This document shows, piece by piece, positions 36,780 to 46,913 of a stretch of 64,000 bases of DNA; the stretch's first letter is position 1, and each line of letters starts with the position of its first letter. The notes under the pieces are model-generated. The model did not search any database. It had not been told where the DNA came from and saw only the letters and a list, made by a program, of their open reading frames with translations. A program made the translations under genes and the position numbers. Source of the stretch: Lumbricus rubellus (Eukaryota; Annelida; Clitellata; Crassiclitellata; Lumbricidae); assembly GCA_945859605.1 (NCBI GenBank), contig OX243818.1, forward strand, positions 33,648,507-33,712,506, given 5' to 3'.

Positions 36780-39700
36780 GGCCTATGTCTTCTTCGCTTC
36801 CCTAAGTTAAATGAGCCATCATTTTAAGCAAAAGTAGAAGGCAAGTTCCATTACTGCGCTTACTTTTAAAGTATATGTTCGCCGCGTGACATCGTGTCCG
36901 CTGTTCACAAGCAACTTAAACGCCTAAAATTATAGAAAGCGCTTTCGAACTGCCAGCTATTATTCAAGCATCCCATTAGCAACACAGCTGCAATAGCTGA
37001 TCCAGTACAGTCACTATAAGGGTAAGATCGCCTCTCGGCGAGTAGGGTCAGAATTAGTGGTCAGCGAGTACAGAATTTTTGCATTCCACGTGGAGTTATA
37101 ATAGTTTGTCGAAAGAAGGCTGTTGGGTTCTTAGAAAGACTGGGTGGTTGTTGAACCCCTTCAAATCCCGAAAATTCTCACCCTGAGCAATATGCTAATC
37201 ATAATGAAATTGCAATCATGAGTCCGCTGAACATAATCTTATTTTATTCAGTGAGGTTCGCTTTAACGCCCAGCGTTGTCCCAGGGCTTTTTTTAAACGT
37301 GCAGTTGTACAAAAAATGCGCAGTTGTAAAAGCACTTCTGTAGCCTACAGTTAAAACTAGCAAAAAGATCATTGTACTCCTATTGGAAGTATTTTACCAT
37401 GGATGATGGGGAAGGAAAAAAGGAGTTGTGCAGTCCTAAAAGTTCCTTTAAAACAGCCCTGCCCACAGTGCCTAGGCTCCAGGGCTTCCACGTTTAAACC
37501 CAGTAGGCCTACTGCAATGATGGAACTGGCTATTGAAATAGGGTATGATCTACCGGCTAAGTTCGGCAGAATCCGGCTGTAATAATCATGTTACCTTTTT
37601 ACCATAATGAGCAAATGAGTGTATAAGCTACTGTGTAGTATTCTATTACGAACTATTACCATGTATTACTATTAACTATTAGGCTACTTACATGACATCA
37701 AAGAATACTGTAGACTGTAGTGATTTTCAAAGGACAGTCTATTACTCTATTAGGTCTACCTGGTACCTGTATAAAATATTCTATATTGTGCAAACAATGT
37801 GATTATTTTGTGCATCTCTAAACAATAGCTGCAGAAGAAATAACGATACCTGTTCATGACGTAAACATCCGGATACCAGAGGTCGCTGATTGGAATTTGC
37901 ATAGACGTCAAGCCGTTAAACTCTTCGCTGTTCCAAGCCAATCCAGCATCTGTCCATTTCTAGAATCAATTTACTCACTTATTACTTTATTCGTTTCAGC
38001 CAATCACTGACTCATTAATTTTGTTGAATTCATTATTTTTTAATTGAACTTAGACTATGTAGGCCTATAATAGGCCCACATAGTCTAAGTTACAGACTTA
38101 GACCTATGCAATCATTCTAGCCGAGTTATAATAAAGGTGACAATCAGACTACTATAGTAGGCCTACGGTTACTGTAGGCCTATGCTCTGTTGATTCTTGA
38201 TTAGTTGTTCCTAGGCGGAGGTGCAAGGTATACTATAGCATTAAAATTCATAATAGAAAGGTCACATGCCTGGTACATATATCCACTTATATGGAACGCT
38301 TGATTCCTTTCGTCCTGAAAAATAAAAGCAAGCATTTACTATATAGAAAACTGCATTTGTTTATTTTGATCTAACATTCTCGTTTCAGTAAGCATAGGCC
38401 TATATAAATTATAGTTTCATGCAAGATTAGGAGTGACACCATAATAAGAGATATCATCGAAGGAAGAATGGAGGGAAAAAAGACAAGAGGAAGACCAAGA
38501 ACAATTGGATGATGACAAAGGACGGTTACAGAGGGCTAAAGATGGAGGCTTAGAACAGATATGCGTGGCGTCATTGGACATATGAACCTGCCTGACGGCA
38601 GAGAACCAAAGAAGAAGAAGCAAGATTAGACTTAACCTATAGGCCTACTTAGGCTACTTTAAACTGAATGCAAACAAAATTTAATAATACAATACAATTC
38701 ACTTTATTGCAACCAGAAAACAAGAAAACAATAAAAGTACAAAACATGCATGCATTGGCTACAAAGGGGGGCCCAAAAGGGATGGACATCCCGCTGGGAA
38801 GGGTCACCCAAGTAAAAAATCCCAAGAACAATTAATCAAGATAGCTGAAAAGAAAGAGACTAAAACAAATTAGGAAATGACAGATTGCAGAAAAGCATAT
38901 TGTCAAGAGCATGTACATGTAGAGAAACAAACTTAACTAATTAAGTACTTAACTAAAATCTTAACTACACATGGTCATGTGCACTTCAAGTAGCTTTAGT
39001 GGAGGAGAGTAGAAGAACACGAAGTTTCTTTTTAAATACCTGCAGACTACTCGATTGACGAATGTCAATTGGTATTGTGTTCCATACTTTAGCGCCATAA
39101 GATTTAATAGTAAAACGTCTAGTATTAGATTGAGCTTTGACAGGGCGAAAAGCAGATGAATTCCTAGTGAAATGCGAATGGATGTCAGAGGCGTGAGGGA
39201 GGTAACCTTGGAATACCGAAGGAAGGAGACCGTGTTCGAGTCGAAAAAAGAACTCGCAAATTTGGAGATCCTTTATCTGGTCAATTTTCAGGAGATGAAG
39301 TTCATTAAAGGAAGGGCCAGTGTGTTCCCGTTTACGAATACCCGCAATTATACGAACAGCCCTCTTCTGTAAGATTACAAGTTTATGAAGCCTGGATTCG
39401 TATGTCGATGCCCAAACAAGGTTGCAATACGTGAGGTAGGGGTAGACAAGGGTATAATATAAATTCATTCTAATTGTCTTTGGCAAGATATAAGCAACGC
39501 GGGAAATAATACCAATATTTTTAGCAATTTTAGTTGCAATTTGTGTAATATGAACTTTCCAGGTCAAATGTTGATCTATATGGACACCTAAGAATTTTGT
39601 AGTCAATGACAAGAACTACCTAAAGTGACCTGGAAGCCAATGCACATAGTCGCTATAGTTCTGGTCTAGACATTCAAGTTAGCCTTATTAGTGGAAACAG

Positions 39701-42548
39701 TTACCAATCACTGTCCAGCAGAACATATTATTATTATTGTCGGTCATATAGGGATAGGCTCAACTTAGCTTAGAAGAGAAAGATGTCTGTATACTTTTGC
39801 TTTCACTGCTCTCACCGTCTTCCCCCCTTCGCCAGAACTCGAATGGCGATTGCTCTACAGTCTACAGTCTACACTAAGGAGGTCCAACTGCAGCTATAGT
39901 TCTTTGCGATATTGACAGCATTATTGCTTAAAATATAATGATATGTCCGTATCTTTCAGTGCGTCTCAGAATGTGTTTGGTCGCGTAGACCTAATTATGT
40001 CTGTTTCTACGGTCCAATTATCGATGGGTTCTGTGTGAAGACCTATCAGTATCAGTCAGCCAGGTTTTCTGCTTAAGCTTATGCTCCGTGTTTGAAGCAT
40101 ACTTCCCAGATGCTTGGTGGTAATAATTATTATGTTTCTGTGCCCCTATATAGTGCGACCGTTCCAATCAGTGAATACACTGAATACAGTGAATAGGTCA
40201 TTTATTGCAAAGCTACTAACACTCTGGACTTTCATGTTTCCGTTGTTAATATCGATAGATACTTTTATGCCTGACCTTCAAATTCAATATCCTTCAATCA
40301 ATTTTCCCAACCATCTAGGCCTATGGCAGTTTTTGCCTGTTTTATAATATCAATAAACACGATTGGTTGACCTGTTTGTGCAACAAAGCCAACTCAATTA
40401 TCTGATCAAGCAGCAACTCACCAAATCATCAATCGTGAAAGCAGACAGAGTCACGTCGACTGTGATGGTTTCTTTCGGATGATTGACAGGGCGAATCGAG
40501 GTCTTGTAGTCGTCCATTAGATGATTGTGCAGGCGCTTCACCTGCCAGAGATAGCTGCCATTCACAGTCGCCGAGGCTGCTTTTAAATGCATGATTGACA
40601 GGTGGATGTGAGTTTAATGTTGTTAAATAAAAAATTAAAACTGTAACAATAAACATGGGCGGAGACCTGGGGGGGGGGACAGGGGGACGGTCCCCCTCAA
40701 AGAATGTGGTGGGGGGACGGTCCATGTATTTGTCCTCCCCCAAATCTTAAGGGTCAGAACATGGACACTTGATGAACACATTGCAGGCGACTGAGGACGT
40801 TACAATGTTAGAAGGAGATTTTCGAACAAATTACTAAAAAAGCCTGTTCAACGCAATAAGAGCGATGCCGTAACAGAACTGGGATACATCGTCCCTTTTT
40901 GAAAACACCTTGTTTGGACATCCTTAAATTTTTTCATTATGATGCTATATGAACTTAGTAAATAATTTGGTTTTACCCATCAAATTACTAGAAAACACTG
41001 AACAAATCTTCCCACAAACCTCTCGATCTAATCATGAATTGAGTTTAATTTAAACCTAACCAGTGTAGATTCGACAAGGTAAGATCAGTTTAATTCAGAT
41101 CTATGATTCAATCACAACCAATTAATATTATAATCATTGAAACCATCTAATTTTAGATTCGCTCACCCACTTCCATCAAATCCTTCCCATCTTTTTCGTC
41201 CCCCACAAGGCCGTAGCCAGGATTTGTTTGGGTGGAGGGGGTTTCTTCGGCGTAGAATTTCTGACGACCATTTTGTAGTCGTCCAAATTTCTGAAAACAA
41301 CTTTTTTAGTTGTCACAATTACTGGAGACACTTTTTCACTTTTTTAGTCGTCAAAATTTCTGAAGACACCTTTTTTAGTCGTCAAAATTTCTAGACACCT
41401 TTTTATAATCGTAAAATTTTTGAGGACACTTTTTTAACTGTCAACATTTCTGAAGACACATTTTTATAGTCGTATAAATTTTTGAAGACACTTGTTTTAG
41501 TCATCAAAATTTGTGAAGAAACCTTTTCTTAGCTGTCAACATATCTGAAGACACCTTTTTTAGTTGGCAAAATTTCCGAAGACACCTTTTTTTTAGTCGT
41601 CAAAATTTATGGAAACCTTTTTTAGTGGCAAAATTTTTGAAAACACCACTTTTAAGCTGTCAACATTTTTAAAGACATAGTCTTCTATATTTCTGAAAAC
41701 ACCTTTTTTAGGTGTCAAAATTTTTGAAGACACTTTTTTTATATAGCTGTCAACATATCTGAAGACACCCTTTTTTAGTCGTCAAAATTTCTGAAGACAT
41801 CTTTTTTTAGATATCAAAATTTCTGAAGACTCTTTTATTAGTCGTCAAAATTTCTGGACACCTTTCTTAGTCGTCAAAAATTCTAAAGACATATTTTTTA
41901 GATGTCAAAATATCTGAAGACTTTTATTACTCGTGAAAATTTCTGGACACCTTTTTTAGTCGTCAAAAATTCTAAACACCTTTTTAAGGCTTCCCGCTTA
42001 ATTAAGCGATCGTCCTTCGGCCGCTCGTCCATCCCCCCCCCAAAGTTCCGACCAGGTCTCCGCCTATGACAATAAAGAAATCTAGAGATAGAGTTCACCA
42101 TAGGATCTTTAAGGTTGAGGTAAAATGCAAATGAATAATTTTTTAAAGCGATCGTTTGATGTCGACGTTCTAATTAATTTTCAATGAGATCCTTCACCAC
42201 CGCTCGTCAGTTTGAATAGCTTCTGATTACGGCTCACAACTACATGTATAATTATTTGGGTAAAGGAGAGCACAACGCCCCATTAACGTTTTTGCTAATT
42301 CACAACGTGAGCAATAGCATTTCAAGCATGACATTATTCCAATATGAGTTATGTTAGTGTGTACTGAATGTGGTAGACTAAGATTTAAATCTCTCTACAT
42401 CTCGAAAACAAGCCAAAGCTAATTATGCCGAATCAGACATTGTTCGATATTGCTAGAAGAGTGAACGTACATGTAAGCGTATACCTGCACCGATGATTTC
42501 AGCATGAAGAATGGGCAGAGCGAGAAGAAACCATCCGAAGAACGTCAT
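29863..42548 (-). CDS. CHRNA-like: Alpha-type nicotinic acetylcholine receptor-like subunit, complete
   Basis: Nine minus-strand exons: 42548-42485, 40579-40422, 38314-38270, 37959-37850, 36658-36478, 35462-35177, 31541-31455, 30879-30758, 30186-29863. They sum to 1377 bases, 458 residues, with all phases consistent. The protein starts MTFFGWFLLALPILHA, a signal peptide. It then has DERNQ (residues 75-79), WYPDVYVMN (loop A), a Cys-loop C159-C173 with 13 residues between the cysteines, loop B Trp 180, and loop C with YPCC (Cys 228-229), the vicinal cysteines of alpha subunits. M1, M2 (from Glu 277), M3 and M4 follow, the last ending LSFARYM. The M3-M4 loop is short, about 80 residues. It would form a pentameric acetylcholine-gated channel at the plasma membrane. 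M2 is unusual (see findings). The end of exon 8 is the least certain border. Confidence 0.94.
30690..30748. repeat. (CTGA)n microsatellite at an exon border
   Basis: About 14 units of CTGA/ATTG type on plus, read GTCAGTCAG on minus, starting a few bases after the M3-coding exon of the nicotinic gene. Confidence 0.9.
31806..34104. mobile_element. piggyBac-like element with TTAA target
   Basis: The ends CCCTCGGGCTACC and GGTAGCCTGAGGG are inverted and each abuts TTAA (31802-31805, 34105-34108), the diagnostic piggyBac target duplication. Subterminal stretches repeat GGGGGGTGGTA and its complement. No transposase frame is readable. It lies in the intron between the loop-C and M2 exons of the nicotinic gene and holds a second element. 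Confidence 0.75.
32379..33712. mobile_element. Inverted-repeat element with CCGTAAAACGGGGT ends
   Basis: Left CCGTAAAACGGGGTTGC and right inverse CAACCCCGTTTTACGG are flanked by TA. The inner repeats GGGTGACTTTGGCC and GGCCAAAGTCACCCC recur in both orientations. Inserted inside the piggyBac-like element. Superfamily not assigned; the TA target suggests a mariner-type MITE. Confidence 0.7.
34644..34995 (+). mobile_element. CR1-like LINE 3' end
   Basis: Frame reads LRSSNRFDLLVPRSRT and DPSLWNALSPSVRSTL, the usual end of CR1-type reverse transcriptase. A frameshift and the 3' UTR follow, ending in GGAGCGCCTCTGA, a loop, AGAGGCGCTTTATAAAT and an (ATACA)n tail. Lies in a nicotinic-gene intron, antisense to it. 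Confidence 0.8.
36744..36778. repeat. (TG)n microsatellite
   Basis: About 17 TG dinucleotides in a nicotinic-gene intron. Confidence 0.9.
37282..37461. mobile_element. hAT-type MITE, second copy
   Basis: Ends CAGGGCTTTTTTTAAA and TTTAAAACAGCCCTG; the interior matches the element at 2798-2991. No clear target duplication is left. Confidence 0.7.
38425..38625 (+). mobile_element. LINE 3' remnant
   Basis: Frames read IIEGRMEGKKTRGRPRT and, after stops, HMNLPDGREPKKKK. The first matches the conserved tail of RTE-like reverse transcriptases (EG-R-G-RGRPR), and a purine-rich GAAGAAGAAG run follows. Confidence 0.6.
38684..39612 (-). mobile_element. CR1/L2-like LINE, C-terminal 208 codons intact
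   Basis: An uninterrupted minus-strand frame (38986-39612) starts MSLTTKFLGVHIDQHLTWKV, a typical KFLGV-x-I-D-x-x-L-W thumb motif. It continues with LYYTLVYPYLTYCNLVW and ends VWNTIPIDIRQS plus FKKKLRVLLL. About 300 bases of 3' UTR run to a tail near 38684 (TTGTATTG on minus). It is 5' truncated and fairly young by its open frame. It lies in the intron between nicotinic exons 2 and 3, in the same orientation as the gene. Confidence 0.85.
40655..42068. mobile_element. hAT-type element with internal minisatellite (1.4 kb)
   Basis: Ends CATGGGCGGAGACCTGG and CCAGGTCTCCGCCTATG; flanks ACAATAAA at 40647-40654 and 42069-42076, a perfect 8-bp duplication. Bases about 41250-41980 consist of some 20 degenerate units of about 32 bases, such as GTCGTCAAAATTTCTGAAGA and CACCTTTTTT. 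A left end of the CAAGGCCGTAGCCAGG family lies inside at about 41207. No transposase. It lies in intron 1 of the nicotinic gene. Confidence 0.85.
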
Positions 42549-42684
42549 GATGTCGATGGATTTATTGCAGATTAACAATCTGAGGAATAGCAAAGCATCA
42601 GCGATTTCTTATAAGCTTATAGGTGGAATATTAATAACATTGGCGATGATTGGCCTATGATAAATCTCTATTCAAAACCTGCGT

Positions 42685-43190
42685 GAGAAATTTAACGTAG
42701 CCTAGGCCTGTAAGTTTCTACACACCTCAAGTCGGCCGAACGATAGCGTTAGCCTTCGCTTCAATAAAGGACGTTTAAAGCAGCTTCGTAGGAATGTTCT
42801 CGAACATATAATGAGCATATGATGAGTCTCTGCGAGGTTATAGGCCTACACGTAACTTCAGCTGCAGTCGCAAGTTTAGAGTCTGTAGGTTATTCTGTTG
42901 ACCGCATTTTAAAAGTTCAACGATCATCTGCTGCACAGTAGTAACAATTGTACTCGCAGGATCATGCCCTGGTCTACTGTCCGTCTTAAACAGAAGTCCA
43001 TAGATTGAATTATTCCAGACCAGATGATAAGTATTGCATCAGAAACGAACGTCTGACTGAAAATGCGTTCAAGAGTATAGGCTATGTTGGTGGCAGCGCC
43101 GTATTAATAGACGTCGCGAAATTAGGCCTAGCCTATATAAAATTATAGTCGCCGTGCAGACTCAGAAATTGTATTATGCAACCTTTCTCT
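42685..43190 (-). promoter_or_regulatory. Upstream flank of the nicotinic gene, duplicated at 27350-27975
   Basis: Begins about 140 bases upstream of the start codon and shares collinear sequence with 27350-27975. Its position suggests 5' UTR or promoter, but no TATA or initiator was identified with confidence. Confidence 0.45.
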
Positions 43191-44482
43191 TTAACCTACC
43201 CTGTGATAATCCTTGCAATAATATTTGGCATACCCGTGTAGCCTACTTCAGAGCCCTATTACTTGACCAGAAGGATAGGCGGCGTACACGTGCATGCATC
43301 CTACAATTATAGACGTTCGTTTTCGGAATGGTGGCAAACGGCAGTTCAAGGGTCTAAACTCCAGACAGACTGATCAACAAAAGAAAGATGCAACGGTTCA
43401 AGGACAACAAGTACGAACGAAATGTTAGACGTTGAAATGGATAGCGTCAACATCAGTAGTCGTCTTTGAACTCCTTTGACAGTCTTGCTTTTAAGGCAAG
43501 GACAAAAACGCTCCTCTTACCCAAATATGTTTATCAGTGGCTTTCTACCGTATTTTTTATTTTGTCGAAATATTCCAGATCAAAGATCTAAGCCTATAAT
43601 AATGGCGGTCTAAGAACCGACAGGCCTAAATTTGCTATTTGCTTTTCGAAAACACATAAATTGTGTGAAACAAAGGTCATTTCCGTACTATTCGTGACAT
43701 GGGGCAAGAGGGGATTAATCTGGCTGAATTTGGCCATCGCTTCAAAGACGGAAGGCAACAGCTGCCCAGATGAATTAACCTTCAAAGGAACACTGTCACA
43801 GTGTCAAATAAGCACTACCAAATGATATTTCAGCCTTCAATAATTTGTGGGCTTTGTGGCTTTAGATGTTTAAATGTTACGCTACAGTTAGACAATACTA
43901 TTTATAGTTTCCGAACACTTGTAAACAAGGCGGTAGTGTGAAAACTAGAGATGAGTAGGCCTACTTAAGTAGGCCTACACGCTGTAACAGCTGAGCTGCA
44001 GGTCATTTTCCGTACGCAAAATGCAAATATTTTGTATTGTATTAATATTTTGTACATTTATATTACGACTAGGATGCTCAAAAAATTAAGAGTTTAAAAT
44101 TCATAGCTCCCGGATATTTTCCAATGCGTCTCATAGAGATGAGTCTAAAAAACAAATATGAGGATTTTATTTTAAGGATAAGCCTTGCCACCAGCACGAT
44201 GAAGTTTAACAATAACCGCTATTTTTCGGTTGAAAATACAAATTGCGGGTATGTAAGTATACACGAAAAGCTAGTCGTGTTTATAATTTATTGGTCAGAA
44301 CATGACCCTAATATCAAAAGACAAATGTAACACTTTCCACAAACTGTAGGCTACTGCAATTCCATTCCCACTCCATGCACAGACCTACAGATCTTACAGT
44401 GTTAGGCTACATGTACATTGTAGGTCTATATATATAGCCTATATATATAGGCTACTAATTACGAACCTAACACTGACGCACG
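43191..44482. other. Intergenic stretch, no gene recognised
   Basis: AT-rich sequence with scattered AGGCCTA words. A 68-codon plus-strand frame at 44124-44330 has no recognisable motif. Confidence 0.5.
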
Positions 44483-44662
44483 CAAGGCCGTAGCCAGGAT
44501 TTTATTTCGGGGGGTGTTTCAGTGACGGCGCCAGAATTTCAGTTTTGGGGAGGCTCAATTTCCTGAAAAATTTCCATTTTTAGCGGCAAAATTTTCTGAG
44601 GTTTTTTTTGACAACTTCAAGTTTTCGGATAGAAATAAACCCCCCCCCTGTCTACGGCCTTG
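44483..44662. mobile_element. Short hAT-type MITE (180 bp)
   Basis: Ends CAAGGCCGTAG and CTACGGCCTTG; flanks GACGCACG at 44475-44482 and 44663-44670 are identical. The interior has G- and C-runs. Confidence 0.85.
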
Positions 44663-45116
44663 GACGCACGGTCGCACACATAGCCTACTCACATAGCCTA
44701 CATCATATAAACACACGCACAGACACCTTCACACACGCTCACTCATACGCACCCTGCACCAGAAAATACTTACAGTTTCATCCGCAAGGCAGACTCTGTT
44801 GAACGCCTGATAGAAGTACATGTAAAAGCACTGAGTCCAAGGTAAGGGCGACCGTCGCCTGTGCGTATAGATCTATCAACACAACCACCGTAGGCTATGC
44901 ATTACATTGTGGCGTCCGACTAAAGACTGGGAAGATAACGTTACATAGTCTGGTCGACAAAAAATGAAGAACTACAGACTCTGAGATCGAAGTCGACACA
45001 ACATTAAACAGCTGTAACAGCTAATTACAAACAGCATCAGAATGAAAAATACACATCCACTGCTGTACATTGTACACAGGCCTACTGCTTATAAGTTACA
45101 GCTGAACCTACACAAG

Positions 45117-45439
45117 CATAGGCGTACGAGGCGGGGGTGCAGGGGAGGGCAAATGCCCCCCCCCAAATTCGGGCAAGTTTGGTGGTTTTTTCGGGCAAAC
45201 ACAGACCCAAACGACAAAAAAGGCGTCAACTTTCGGGCAAGTGTCGTTTTTCGGGCAAGCACAGACCCGAACGACTAAAAAAAGGTCGTCAACTTTCGGG
45301 CAAGCAAGTGTCGTTTTTCGGGCAAACACAGACCCGAACGACTAAAAAAAAGGTCGTCAACTTTTTCACGGATGTATTTTTCGGGCAGAAGTTCAATCTT
45401 TGCCCCCCCCCCACTGCTGAAATCTCCCGTACGCCTATG
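45117..45439. mobile_element. G-tract hAT-type MITE (323 bp)
   Basis: Ends CATAGGCGTACG and CGTACGCCTATG; flanks TACACAAG at 45109-45116 and 45440-45447 are identical. Inside are several copies of TTTCGGGCAA, ACAGACCCGAACGAC and AAGGTCGTCAAC. Confidence 0.9.
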
Positions 45440-45507
45440 TACACAAGTACACATAGCAGGCTATTGCAAAAGGCAGAGATGGCCTACATGACTTAGACTG
45501 CAATAGG

Positions 45508-45793
45508 CATAGGCGTAGGGAACATTTCAGGAGTGGGGGGGGGCAAAAGTTTTACTTTTGCCCGAAAATCTGACGACCTTTTTTATCGTCCGGTTGAAAT
45601 TGCCCGAAAAGTTCCGTTACTAAGTCTTCTTTCGCCCAAAAATCTGACGACTTTTTTTAGTCGTCCGCGGGTCCAAATTGACCGAAAATTTTATATAGAT
45701 TTTTTTCCTGGTCTGCTTGCCTGAAAAACCAGACTTGCTCGAAATTAGGGGGGCATTTGCCCCCCCCCCTGGACCCCGTCTCCTACGCCTATG
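45508..45793. mobile_element. G-tract hAT-type MITE (286 bp)
   Basis: Ends CATAGGCGTAGG and CCTACGCCTATG; flanks GCAATAGG at 45500-45507 and 45794-45801 are identical. Shares the CCCGAAAA and GACGACTTTTTT words with the neighbour at 45117-45439. Confidence 0.9.
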
Positions 45794-46425
45794 GCAATAG
45801 GCCTGTAAGACGTTGGTGAACGCATCGATTAAAATTTAACCCAATGCTGTAACCTTCGAAAAAAGGAAAATATTAGTCTATTATCATAAAGAAACAGAAA
45901 TTTTGCTATTCTAAAATTGATGACGCGGAATGGTTGGTAGAGCTTACTATCAGGCTCATCTGGCTAGGTTGCTACGCAGTTGTAGGCTACGGGTTTGCCC
46001 TCACAAAGCCTGTGGATTCTCATCTTACTATGATCAAAAGAAGCAAAAATCACATTAACTGCTAGGTCAAACAATTAATGCAGAGTTATAAAACGACATG
46101 GAATCGTAAATTTAGATTAGTAGATTGTGGAATTTCAGAATAATAAGAAACTAGAAAGCATTCAGTGTCAACATTTCATTCCTTAAAATTTGTAACAATT
46201 TCAAATGTACAGGCTAAGAGGGCTTATGCCTAATTATTTTTTACGATATTCACATGATGATTACATGGTATGTCGCGAAATTTGGTTGCAAGTTTAGGTG
46301 TGTCGCGCGCGAAAAAGGCTAATTATAATTATTCGTTAATGAATGTCAACATATTGCATATATATATATATAAATCGGATCAGATTATAAGGGATAGCAT
46401 TGTTTGAAACTTCTGATGAAAAGTA

Positions 46426-46860
46426 TTAGTTGTGTATCATAGTGTAAATATTTAATCCTGCTACATAAAAAAATCCACCTCCTACGATCAGTTGTTTTAT
46501 TCTTTCGTCGTAACACAATCTATGCGGCAATCGGATCTTAGTTTCTTCTTCTTCCTCGTTTGTTGGACAAAGAATTCTGTTCCATTTAAGATCGGAATCC
46601 AAGAGAATAACTCGGTCATTTTCTGAGTCAGACACAAACACTCGATCGTCTGAATCAATTGAGAGATATCGAGGATTTTTCAGTTTTTTTGTTTCATTTG
46701 TTGGAATGAAACGACGGGTGACCATCTGTCCATCTCTGGTCAGTTCACTTACCACCCATATCCATTCCTCCATTCTTCCACTTGACCCACTTTCCCGTGC
46801 CTCCTCTTTTTCCATCCACTGGTGAAGGATGCAGAAATTCCCAATGGATGTTAAACGCTT
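46426..46860 (-). pseudogene. Partial tandem copy of the propeller end
   Basis: About 430 bases repeat the last half of the propeller exon at about 46914-47350, offset by about 493 bases and highly similar: ILHQWMEKEEA, VVSELTRDGQM, then LSIDSDDRVFVSDSEND, ending in a new C-terminus, YTMIHN. The frame is open from 47079 to 46426, but no start or splice acceptor links it to upstream exons with certainty. It could be a non-functional duplication or an alternative last exon. Confidence 0.7.
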
Positions 46861-46913
46861 GAATATAATATTATGAATCAGATCTGATGCTCGACTCCTT
46901 GGATGAAAAAGAG

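Noticed and set aside
41250..41980. Regularly spaced repeats resembling an array with spacers
   Set aside because: Units drift continuously without unique spacers and lie in a transposon of an animal genome; not a CRISPR array.
44770..44830. Exon-like block on minus (acceptor CTTCTATCAG, 34 bases, donor GTAAGT)
   Set aside because: Could be a 5' UTR exon of the nicotinic gene, but so short a block with good borders is expected by chance.
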